Below, piece by piece: positions 24,082 to 35,962 of a stretch of DNA of 64,000 nucleotides (positions are counted from its first letter, which is position 1; each line of letters begins with the position of its first letter). The position numbers and the translations under genes are program-made. The notes beneath the pieces were generated by a model. It did not search any database. It saw only the letters and a list, made by a program, of their open reading frames with translations, and was not told where the DNA came from. Source of the DNA: Brugia malayi (lineage: Eukaryota; Nematoda; Chromadorea; Rhabditida; Onchocercidae). The stretch is from the NCBI RefSeq assembly GCF_000002995.4, contig NW_025062478.1, positions 5,432,001-5,496,000 of the forward strand, in the 5' to 3' direction.

Positions 24082-26843
24082 ATGTCAACAGTTCATGTAG
24101 TCAGACAGATTGCTGAAGAATTTGGAAATCGCGAAACGGTTTTCCATTAGAGTTGTTTCAGAGTAAAATCTGATGTGATTAGTAAGAATCAGTTTTAATT
24201 TGTTGTCAGACTAAAAGTGACAATAATTTTTATTGATGAGAAACTTAATCCGACGCGTATTTTAGAATCAGGTGGAACTAATAATGGAGGATCTTCATCT
24301 CTTTTCCAATGGAATTTTTTCAAATGTTTACAAGGGACTGCTCAAACAACCACAGCATCGATTGATTGCTGTCAAAAAATCGTGGTCAAATCAGTGTGAG
24401 ATAATTTTAAAAGTAGTAGGATGAGTTTTAAAACCATGCTAGATTAAAATGGAAGTGAGAATTGTTGTATCCAAAGAATATAACAGGGTTATTGCTATCC
24501 GAAGTAGAACCTTAATCTTTCATTAATTTAGCTAACATTGCAGGATAAGTTGATGAATGAAATAAAAAAGAGCAAATTACTTTTTAAAGATATCAAATTT
24601 TTGCAAAATTCGGCTCTAAAATCATAAAGTTTCAAATAATATAAGGAAGCAATAGTAGACGGAAAGTCAATTTAAACGAAGTTTTCGTTTAAACAAAACT
24701 TTAAAACGAAAACTTCTAGCAAATCACAGATCAACGGAAGTGCAAATTTTAATGATGTTGAACCGTATGCATCACAAAAATATTATTCAGCTGTTATATA
24801 GATTCAGCCAATCATATCCTGATCAGAAGGTTTGTTACATTTCTTGATTTAAATTGCTGATCTTCTCTTTCTGTCATGAAGTACCTAGCAATTTGAACTT
24901 GATATAGTCAATTTTTTATATATTGATTCTGCCGGAGTGATTGAATTTTACAGATATGCACGGCATTGGTTTTTGAATTTTTTCCAATGAATTTATATGA
25001 GGTTCGAGAACGGTATGGTCCCCTAAGCATTTTGGATGTCAAATTGTATATTTGGCAACTATTCCGTGGGCAAGCACATTTGGAAAAAGTTTGTTTTCTA
25101 ATAGTTTAAGAAAGAAAATTTTGAGAAATCTCAACATATTTTTTGATTACTTCTTATTGCAGAATAATGTCTGTCACAGAGATATAAAGCCACAAAATTT
25201 ACTGGTAGATCATAAGAGTGGAATGCTTAAAATTTCCGATTTTGGATCTTCAAAAGTTAGTTATCATGCGATCTCGAATAAGAATAATTTTTCTACCAAT
25301 GTTCTGAAAGTATTGTCTGAATAGTATGATCACTTTACAGATAATAGATAACAAAACGACATCATATCACTACCACGTGACCAGATATTATCGTGCCCCA
25401 GAACTCATTCTAGGCTCTATTCGATACCGATGCGAAATTGGTTACGCTTTCACCGGTTTTCTCCGTCTACCACTGTTTAGTCTGTTAGATGCTTGTATCT
25501 CAGCAATTTTTACGTACAAAAGAGGCTCCATCTTGAACTCAGTCAGCAGTATTTTTTATGAAATGCAAACTGTCTAGTCTGAGTATGGTAATTTTTCAGC
25601 TCCATAGTTTGTTCATATCAACAAGATCTCTTCTCAATATAATAGAATTTGTTCCAGATCGATGGTCATGCGGTTGTGTATTTGGAGAACTTTTGAAAAA
25701 CCACGTCTTATTTCCAGGTCAAACTACTAATCAACAGCTTCAGGTTATTTTTCATAACAAATTAATATACTGAATAAAATAATCTTGCAATCGTGTCATT
25801 TCTAGCTTGTCATCAACATATTAGGATATCCAAGTCCACGTGATATCGCAGCGATGCGAGTGACCACTGAAGTTCTTCAAAGCAATGACTTTCGTGATGA
25901 TGTTCGTTTCGAATTTTTTGCAACATCTTTCAAACTGATATGACATATATACTCTTCTTGAGGAGGTTTACAAAGAGAATTTAGCAAAATTTGATGTGCT
26001 TCTACACTTCCCTCAACTCTATTAAACTTCGAACTTCTAGTATAAGTTGTCTGTAAGGAGTTGAGCATTTTATTCATTGTATTTATGTTCTCAGATTTCT
26101 CAATTTGTCATTTATTTATTATCCATTCGGTTTGACCTTTACAAATTTGTTAAGTTAGATTTATTTTAGTAACATTGTTTATTAAGAACTTATTAACCAG
26201 TTAACTTTTTAGATAATGAAGAAACCAAATCCTAGCGGTTTCAAAATGGTAAACTTTTCACAAAGTTCAGATTCGTTCTTAAAAACTCTACAGTTAATGC
26301 AATAAAGAATTTCAGAAAATGATCACTTTCTGAGACAAATTAATTAACATTTATTTTATAGCTGGTAAAACGCGCTGATCATAATGCATTAAATTTATTG
26401 GCAAAAGTATTGGTATATGACCCAATTAACCGCTTGTCTGGTCCACGTTTTCTTGAAAACAGTTACTTCAGTGAATTATTCGATCCACGCACCAGACGCA
26501 ACGGACAGCGCATTAAAATCCTTTCTAAAAAAGTATCTTTATTTCTAATTTCACGATTCTTCTATTGCTTTTTCTTAAGAATTAATTTTGCTTCCAATAA
26601 GTGACAAGCATTTGATATTTAACCAATTCAGATTTGTTATGCTTAAGAGCTTTACGGAAAGTCGAAAGATTTAAAGTATTTGTTAAAAGCTAACTATTTA
26701 CTAATTAATAGGATATCATTTCGATTATCCATCATTAATTTCTTCTATTCAAACCTACTTTATCCTTAAAGGATTTTGAATGTGCGATTGCTGGTGACGA
26801 AATACTGACAGGATCCACCACGGCAGACACCAGTGAAATGTGA
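24082..26843 (+). CDS. Divergent GSK3-like protein kinase
   Basis: Eleven exons: 24082-24138, 24272-24393, 24730-24829, 24954-25088, 25163-25255, 25341-25440, 25658-25743, 25806-25901, 26213-26248, 26362-26532 and 26772-26843, giving about 355 residues. Motifs in order: a degenerate glycine loop [11 protein letters not shown] (31-41), AVKK with catalytic Lys54, alpha-C Glu63, the hinge [21 protein letters not shown] (143-150), DFGSSK (164-169), an activation loop with Tyr180 in [11 protein letters not shown] (the GSK3 Tyr216 position), [34 protein letters not shown] and [13 protein letters not shown]. This is the GSK3 branch of the CMGC kinases. Catalytic residues are intact, but the segment before the alpha-C Glu is shortened and lacks the Arg96 equivalent of the primed-phosphate pocket. 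The small exons at 25806 and 26213 have weak donors or acceptors and are the least certain. Divergent GSK3-like kinases occur in nematode sperm, so a germline role is inferred. Confidence 0.85.
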
Positions 26844-27620
26844 ATTCTTCATATAATTCCATAATTTCATCCCATAGTCTCTACATCATATAGCCGCCAC
26901 CTGTTAGCTACACGTCGAATTTGATGGATAGCTGAAATACATTTGCATTAAAATTGTTTGCATTACTACATCACGATATAACAACACATACCCATAAACA
27001 TTTTAAAACATGCTACTGCTTTCATTTAGTTTAATATGCTTAAATTTATTTAACCTTTAATGAACTAAAACTTGCTCACTTATTTAAGCAAAACATTACG
27101 TTTCATTTTATTCAGTTATCAGTAACTTTGATAGCTTGGCTGACGAGACTTTTTTTTTTCTCTCTCTCTCTTTTTCTTAATTTGCAATAATTTTCCAAAT
27201 GAAATGAAAAATTAACTTTTATTATTATTACAGATCCGATATTACCAAGTAGAAAAACAATTCATTATTTGCTTAAAAAGCATAATTTTGCTGAAAATAA
27301 CTTACGAACTTTGTCAGTTCCATAAAATTATGAAAAATAAATAATTTAAACTTAAAAAAAAAAACAAGTGTATCAGTCAATAACCAGAATTGAAAATTCC
27401 ATTAACCGAGACAACATCTTATTATTCTTCCAGTAGACTTTAAATAGCTTTTAGATTGGTCAATTAAATATTCATTGCCAATTGTTCATTTAGCACTTTG
27501 GTTTTCAAATAAGCTTTCTGCTATTGAGATGCATACAATTACTCAGTCTCAATTTATTTAATTTCAAACGAGAAATACAGTTTAATTTTAGTTCAAGTAC
27601 AATATAATCTTCAAATCCAT
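26844..27620. other. Convergent intergenic region
   Basis: The 0.8 kb between the 3' ends of the GSK3-like gene (+) and the secreted-protein gene (-). It holds a CT-rich run at about 27150-27180, poly-A tracts, and AATAAA on the minus strand at about 27553-27558, which serves the upstream neighbour on that strand. Nothing else was seen. Confidence 0.55.
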
Positions 27621-28704
27621 CTACAAGCAAAAAATCTGATCAGTTCGAATGATAATAGGTGAGTGATTGGATCTGTAGTACCATCGTTTATCAGTCATGC
27701 AATATAGACTTTCACGTGGAAGACGCTTAAATCCTCTTATAGGAAAACGCTGAATTCTTTCATCTAATCTGTGTAATTGATGCACACCGTACGTCTCGTG
27801 TTTTGTATCATCTTCGCTTGAGTCCGCGTAATCACTAAAAGTAAAATAATTTTATAATAACAATAGCATTCCTACTTTTTGAAAGAGATTTTATGAAATT
27901 CCCAAAGGAATCTCAAATTACCAAATCCGAAGTTTTCTCCCACTCTCACTCTTGTTCAAATGATGTTTCCGTCTCTTTACAAATTATCTCAGTCGTTCAT
28001 ACTAATATCACTGATAAAAAATGATTGCTAAATGATTGAAATAGTGCAACTTACTCTAATTGCATTATATCGATTATTCGACCTTGCAACGCATGAAAAC
28101 TGCGATTACAAGCAAATTCAGCATGCAAACAATAGCTGTCGTGATGGTACCATATTTTAGGTTTCACACACTTCAAACCTTTTTTGAGAATGGTGCAATT
28201 AGGTGATTTAAATTCCGGGCATGCATGACATGCTATAATTATCATTGCGTTATCATTAGCATTAACATCAGCGCTACAGCAGCGACATTATCAACGTATC
28301 ACTTCTATCATTTTGTTCATTACATCTTCCTCTGAGTGACATGGGTGACAAATCCTCAAAGGTTAATAGGATCAAACTATCTATAATAGTCTGAGTGATA
28401 CTAGAAAGACGGTTTGGATGTACTATCATCCTTATCATCTACCACTGCTTTCTTTTTAGAACTTCACCATATATGAAATTTCGATAACAAAAGAAATTTA
28501 ACCTTCATTTTTAAGTCTTTTTTGCACATAGTACTGATAGAGATAATTGGTGACATTTAGTTCAGTAACAATATCCTCTAGATCGTTAATTGAGAGTACT
28601 GGTTTGACGTCAAATTCTTGATCATAAAGACGTTTGGTGTTTGGAAGACACGTTTGTGAAATTCGTATAATGTCGAAAATGAATAGAAGCCGAAAAGTCA
28701 ACAT
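27621..28704 (-). CDS. Small secreted cysteine-containing protein, tandem paralog B (unrecognised family)
   Basis: Three exons, 28503-28704, 28055-28232 and 27621-27834, give about 197 residues. The start MLTFRLLFIFDIIRISQT is a signal peptide. Exon 2 carries the module ACHACPEF..PNCTILKKGLKC....YHHDSYCLHAEFAC..., with six to seven cysteines. Exon 3 is charged and ends in IIIRTDQIFCL. The intron phases (1, then 2) and module pattern are the same as in the gene at 29187-30178. I do not recognise the family. It loosely resembles short nematode secreted modules of the C6/DUF281 kind, but I would not assign it. It is extracellular by signal peptide. Exon joins are exact in frame, and AATAAA lies about 60 bases downstream. 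Confidence 0.72.
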
Positions 28705-29186
28705 GCTGGGATGGTTGTGAACAAAATGCTAGGTGTTGAAGTGGGAGAAGAAGAACAATCAAGGAAGGTGATTACAATTGATCGGAGGGAAGAGGTCACA
28801 TTATAAGAGAGTTATTAGTGGATCAATGTTGTTTAAAAATGAGGTCGAGTGAATGGTGATTGCTTTTGGGATAATTTTAACAGCAAATTTAGTAAATTTT
28901 GTTTTTAAAATAATAAGAATATTGAGAATAAACATCTATCATAGTAGATAATGTATTAAAAGTTAGATATAGAGATAACTGAAAGAATTTGAAGAGACTT
29001 ATGATCTGTTAATCTAGTTGGTACAATTTTATTTAACATCACATACTTATGGTAATTGATAATATTTTCTGTTTCAAGTTTTGGCATTATTGATTTTTTT
29101 AATTAAGTCGATTTTAAACACGAATTTTATAAATAAAAAGTTGATTTTTTTCGATTAAGAATAACAATTAGCAAGAAGTGCAATCT
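28705..29186. other. Spacer between the tandem secreted-protein genes
   Basis: About 480 bases between the stop of paralog A and the start of paralog B. It is AT-rich with no coding or RNA signal. It must contain the 3' end of A and the promoter or trans-splice site of B. Confidence 0.5.
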
Positions 29187-30178
<992 letters not shown>

Positions 30179-33100
30179 TACACGTCGAAAAGTCCTGCAA
30201 GCATGAACTCTTACTTTGTTGAACCTTAAGGCGATACAATGATATAAGTATACTTTCAACCTAATCATCTACGTATGGAATAAGGATCGTTTTCAGTGCA
30301 ATTCATTTGTTTTGATCAAGGAAAGTGAGATCTGGAAATTTTCAAAAGTAAGATGCATATAAATTGAAAAAAGATACAAGTTTTATTTGAAGAAAGAAAA
30401 GAAACAGATTGTGCAAAAAAGACATTTCGCCATGATCGACGGATAGTAGGTGACATCTGTCGATGGCTACTTTTACAACGATTATATAAAGATCAATAGT
30501 AAGTGACCTAAGTTGCGAAAATTTTCATCTCAACGCATAATGAAAGTAATTTTTTTCCTATACTTAATGGAATTTTCATTTTTCTGAAAATGTCCTAATG
30601 CTTAATCGTTGGTTCTTTTTTTTTTTCGATTATCAGTTCAGTAGCAATGTTCAGTGATAATTCTGTCCTTTTCCAGCATCATTTATAGCTTTTGATCATT
30701 TTTCAATTTTCTTAAACTGTTTCATTATTTTTCAATTTTGTTACTGTTAGAATACTTAACATTTTGAAAAGTCCATTAATCTTTCATTTTTGACTATTTT
30801 TTGAAGTTAAATGAGAGGCTTGATAAGAAAGGAATTGTAATAGATAAGACTGATTCAGAAAATCGATTCCGAAGGAAAAGTAAAAGCACCTTAGATTGGC
30901 CGTGTAATTCGATTAGTTACCTTTTTGCATCACATTCTTCCAGCAGCATCTTATATCCAATCTGGTAATACCGGAGAGTCGTAAATACTTACTGATTTCC
31001 CAACTGCTCATCAAATTTAACTTTGCTAATCTCATCAATCTTTGTTACCATCAAAGATACCGTCCTTATTTCCCTCAGCTAATGATGATCTATTGCTAAT
31101 TTTCTTTATTCCCTAATGAATCTGAGAAATTCTTCACTCTTTTGTTATCTACAACTTCTAATCGAATACTTCTTCAGTCTTATCAATTCCCACTAATTTT
31201 ATTTGCCGCTATTTCTATAATGATAATGAAGATTTAATAGATTTTTTAATATTTTCACGTCCTTCTTATCTATACCTCTAGTATATCGGGGATGTAGGTC
31301 AATTTACTTAACATTTCTGTTTTGGAAGTTAGAAAACAGAAGTGAAAAATCAGCAGAATTTATTATGTTTTATTATTAGTTATCAAACAAAAAGAACTGC
31401 AGGTGATGAATTCTAATAGAGGTGAAGGTAGGTGAGATCAATGAAATTCTATAAAATTCTGATGGAGACAAATTACAGTATTAAACTTCCAATTCACTGA
31501 TAATTTTTGCCAATTTTTCTTATTTCTTTTCAGAAACCAAATATATTAGTAACTAATAGAGAAGAAATCTTTCCTTTATTCAGTGAATTTCAAGTGCGGC
31601 ACCTTTTTTTATTTTCTTTGAAATGTTATAATTCAATAGGCTATTGATTCTCAAAAATATCTGTGACACCACTAATAGTGCAATGAATTAATTTGTTCTT
31701 TAACGGTCGCTTATTTCTTGCAACATCTTTCCTTCTCCTTGTCTTCCCTAAACAATGCTTTTATTTCAAATTTTTCTAAATTAGGAAGTAAGCTTGATTA
31801 TCATCTACTAATTTATTTGTTCTACTACGACCGCTTGAAGGAAAAAACAAAAACAGAAGATGCTTGACAATGTCTGATTCTTTTAAACATTATAAGATAT
31901 ATTTCTATGATCTAAGTAAATATATTTGTTTGGCGTTTTCGAATCCAATTTTAGGAGCAAAAACTGAAATCATAAAAGAAAAGCAATTACCTAAAACTTT
32001 CGTATATGAGACTGAAATTATCTGTAGAAATGATCTATAATCTGCATCTAATTATTCAAAACTCGACCGTAAAAGTACCAAGATGTAACTTCTAGGCAAT
32101 ATAAGTTCAATGGACTAAGTCAAATTCAGATAATGGACTCAAGTTTGCACATTCTGAATTTCCACAAGCACATTTCAAAGATTTTCCAGATGAGGTAACA
32201 ACATCAAGCTATTCTTAATGCAAAGCTCAGCAATAGAAGTCTGAAACAATTTTTAAAATGTAACAACTGTTCCACAAAGGTAAATCTATCCTTCACAGGG
32301 AGAAGGAAGGAAGATTACTTGCCAATCACTTCTCGATCCCTGTGCCTAACTTCCCTCGTCTCTTTCACTCAAGCTACTATTGACAATATTATCAGCAACC
32401 CCAACCAAGAAAAAATTTTAAAAAAGCTGGATTTTCAGTGCCGTAGTTACCGCATCTTTTAATTCTTCCTCTCTTCTATCACCGCTCTCATCTTTCACAC
32501 TCTTTTCGGTAGTATCGAGAATTCCTGAATCTAAGAATTCAGAACTTTGCTTAACCTTTTCACTCTCTCACATTCATCACAAAAAATTCTCGGCCTGCTG
32601 CTAGTTCCACTAAGCATGATGCCTCCTTCTCGACAATATCCCTTGATGATATTTAACTTTAGATTCTCTCCAGCCTGCTTTCTTATCTAAAAAAAAAAAA
32701 ACGCACTATTTTTTTCCATTGAACATTTGAATATGAATTGAACTTTACTACTTTTTAAAATTTTCTTGTTATTATTTATTAAACTGTTATTACCAGTATA
32801 TTTCTCTTTTAATGATCATGCTACTGCTATTCCTGATATTTGTACATTTCTTAGAGATATTTACTTCATTTCACTCTGTAAATTGCGCTCTTTGAATAAA
32901 TTCCAGAAAGCTTATAACTTGATGATTGACTGGAGCTTTTAACATAAATGAAAAATTTTGAGGGTGGCTATAGAACTGAAAGTGAAAAATAAATTTATTG
33001 TAAATTAAGTCGAAATAAGTTAGATTTCTATAACAAGAGTTGAAGGAAATAACTTTCTCCAAAAGCAAACTTTCCATTCAAATCATATAAATGTAAATTA

Positions 33101-33679
33101 AAGTAAATAGTAAAAAACTTGGAGTTATGGAAAATACTCGGCAGGAAAATAAGGTGAAGAGAAATAGTATCATGAAGTTATTCTTTCTGTTTCGATCATT
33201 GCTCGGCCTAACGTGATAATCCGATAAGTCATTCAGGTGTTGTTTTAATTGTTTACTTTTTTTTTTTGTTTACCTTCCACCACCAGGACTAGATAACTCC
33301 AAGCGGATAATTAATCATAGATAAAACAGAACCATTTCAAGAATTCCATAAAATAAAAGGATTTGAGTCGGTCACTTCTATCACATCTTTCTCTCTATCC
33401 TTTTCAGTTATGAGAAAGATCATCTAATGAATTTATGGTTGTCACAATTTGCTACATTTTCTGCTTTGCACTTTTTCTCTCCAACTCATTAAAATTACAA
33501 GAACCAACAATGGCTCATTCAGCTAACATTTGCTGTAATTATTGAGTTACTTTAATTTATTCCACACCATTTGTCTTAAATAATCTGACAGACGAATCTT
33601 AGGTCTAAAGTAAGATATCGAGGTTGAAATCATTTCAGTACGTCCTAATATGCTTTTTAACCTCATTACATTACAGATA
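30179..33679. other. Intergenic region
   Basis: 3.5 kb of AT-rich non-coding sequence. Pyrimidine-rich stretches at about 30930-31210 and 32280-32660 show no domain signal in any frame. One copy of a 67-bp dispersed repeat lies at 32836-32902. No RNA gene was recognised. Confidence 0.5.
32836..32902. repeat. 67-bp dispersed repeat, copy 1
   Basis: About 88% identical to 35156-35222 in the same orientation over 67 bases without gaps. All eight differences I count are transitions. The similarity ends abruptly on both sides. It belongs to no family I recognise. Confidence 0.75.
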
Positions 33680-35962
33680 ATGTTCCACAGTTACATATGG
33701 AAGTTAAATCTACTACTGTTTAAAGTTAATTTGGTATTAGGTGGGCCGATGCGACTTGGTGCAAACAATAATGTTGATTCAGTGGTTTTGGCTGACAGCG
33801 AAAAGGCTGTTATCATCGATACTTCCACCTCATTTAGGGGTATTTATTTAACAATTTGCTAAACTATGGTTGTGATATAGCTTGGGAAGTAGGTGAAAAA
33901 GTAGGAAAAATATGATTTTATATATGATAAGATGAATCTGACACATGTTTTAACACAAATTTTATACAAATATTGTTGAAATTATTGAAGCATTCAAAAT
34001 TTTCAATCTGATATGATTCAATTACAGAAAAAATAAGGCAATTGAATTTAATATCAGCTACATCAGATATGTGCAAAATTTCATAAAAAGCCAGTTTTCG
34101 GAATGACTAATAAAACAATGGACAATGTGGGTGAATTACAGTAGAGCGATTAGATACACCAATTGAGCGGATCGAGATACGGCTTATGGACGAGAACGCC
34201 ACACAACCGGTTGTTATTGATATTCAGAAGTCAGTACAAAGTACTCCAACATCAAATGACGAAGAAATTGACAATTCAGTGATTGAATCAGGCAGCTTGA
34301 AGGAGAATAATGGAAACAAAAAGCGAAAAACAGAAGAGCAAAAGTTAGCGTCACTAGGAGGATTTGAACTTAAAGTGGAACGAAAAGTGGAACAGCATAT
34401 CGTCCCGCGATCCGATCGTCGTTGGGACAATCATGAGCGAATTACTATTTCGCAGCCTGAATATGTTGATGATTTGCCACCGATTGATATTGATGATGAG
34501 GTGAACTTTCTTTTTTTTTTTTTTGAAATGCCATTTATCATTAGCATTTTAAACAAAAAAATAACAAAATGTTTTATTTAAAATGCGTTTGATCACAACA
34601 TTTATGTTTCAAAAAGTTAACAAAGTATAAAGATAAGGAAGGAAAGAGTTGTTGATAACAAATACAACAAATTATGCAATGAAAAAAATATTTGAAAATT
34701 TTTTCTCATAGTTACACAGTTTCATAAATACAAGATACAATATTGTGTCAATCGTTCAATCTGAAAGTTCTCTTCACATGGTTACTCATTATTTTTGCAA
34801 CATACATGTTTAGTTTTATCGAAACTAAGTTGATTTCATCGTATGATTCTTTTTGCTGACTTGTTTCTAGAAGTAGTTAATATCATACTATCTCACTTTC
34901 TTATTCTACTGATTAGATTCGCTTATTTTATTCGTTATGATGAAGTTAAGAACATTCTATAATTTACCTGTTATATTCCTTGCAAAAGATAGCTTTAGAG
35001 CAATTTTCCAAAGACTTTTAAATGAACCAAATTAGCTTAAATGGGAATCAAATTTACGTGATGTTTACTGGTAAGTACAATTTGCTGTATCATTTGCCAT
35101 ACATTAAAAATTTTTAAAAATGGCTGTTCCAATGGAAACGCTGCGGATAGAATAAATATTTGTGCATTTCTTGGAGATATTTATTTTATTTCACTCTATA
35201 AATCACGTTCTTTGAATAAATTGAAATTGCAGGATGAAGCACCGTTTGAAGTGTTGCCAGTTGAAAAGTGTTATTTGAATCGTGAAAAGTTAACACCAGA
35301 TATTCTGAACGACATGGATAGGGATAAACGGAATTTGTCCCGAATTCTCAGACAATACAATACACAGCTCCGAGCATACTGTAGCCCCGAGCATGAAGCA
35401 CGGGATGAAGCTTTTAGGTTAGTATTTCAAAATCACAAAATATTCGTTTATGTCTTTAAATTTGTTCGTAAAATTTGAAGTAAATCTTTTACTTGTAGAT
35501 CATAAATAGTTTAAATAGTACAGATATACAGATAGGTACGCAATCCAAAGCAATTGCATATTAGATGCATGCGGAAATGAATCAGATAAGTTGTTATTAT
35601 TATTTCTTAAACTTCTAGTTTATCGCTAAGAAAATGTTTAAGTGAAGACTGTAATGTTTTGTGTATTACTTTCGGTGAATCTTCTTTTCTTTAAAACATT
35701 TTTGTTTAATTACTGTTATTGAATTTAAGTATATTTTTTTTTTTAATAGTATTAATTTAGTCTGAATTTTAATTTAATAATATGAATTTTGTTTAGAAAC
35801 TGTCCGTTGTGGCGAGAAGAAAAAATGATACATTACTACAAATGGATGCGACTATTATATTGTTCGGATTATAACCTCTGGCCAAATGCACCTAAAATTA
35901 AGCGTTCATTTGGTGCTAATTTGCCACTTTTCGAAAAGCTTTATGCATTTATGCCAAAATGA
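33680..35962 (+). CDS. Unrecognised protein, possibly secreted, four exons
   Basis: Exons 33680-33839, 34142-34500, 35233-35417 and 35797-35962 join in frame to about 289 residues. An acceptor (TTACAG) lies three bases before ATG 33680, consistent with trans-splicing. The N terminus (KLNLLLFKVNLVLGG) could be a signal peptide, but Met at 33750 after another acceptor is an alternative start. The middle is charged and low-complexity (NNGNKKRKTEEQK, YVDDLPPIDIDDE). The C-terminal 110 residues look folded: LNREKLTPDILNDMDRDKRNL, LRQYNTQLRAYCSPEHEARD, NCPLWREEKMIHYYKWMRLLYC and SFGANLPLFEKLYAFMPK. No known domain was recognised. The basic cluster would also allow a nuclear protein if the later Met is used. 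Confidence 0.65.
35156..35222. repeat. 67-bp dispersed repeat, copy 2
   Basis: Second copy of the repeat at 32836-32902. It ends 10 bases before the 3' splice site of exon 3 of the unrecognised gene, so it supplies the intron's branch-point region. Confidence 0.75.
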
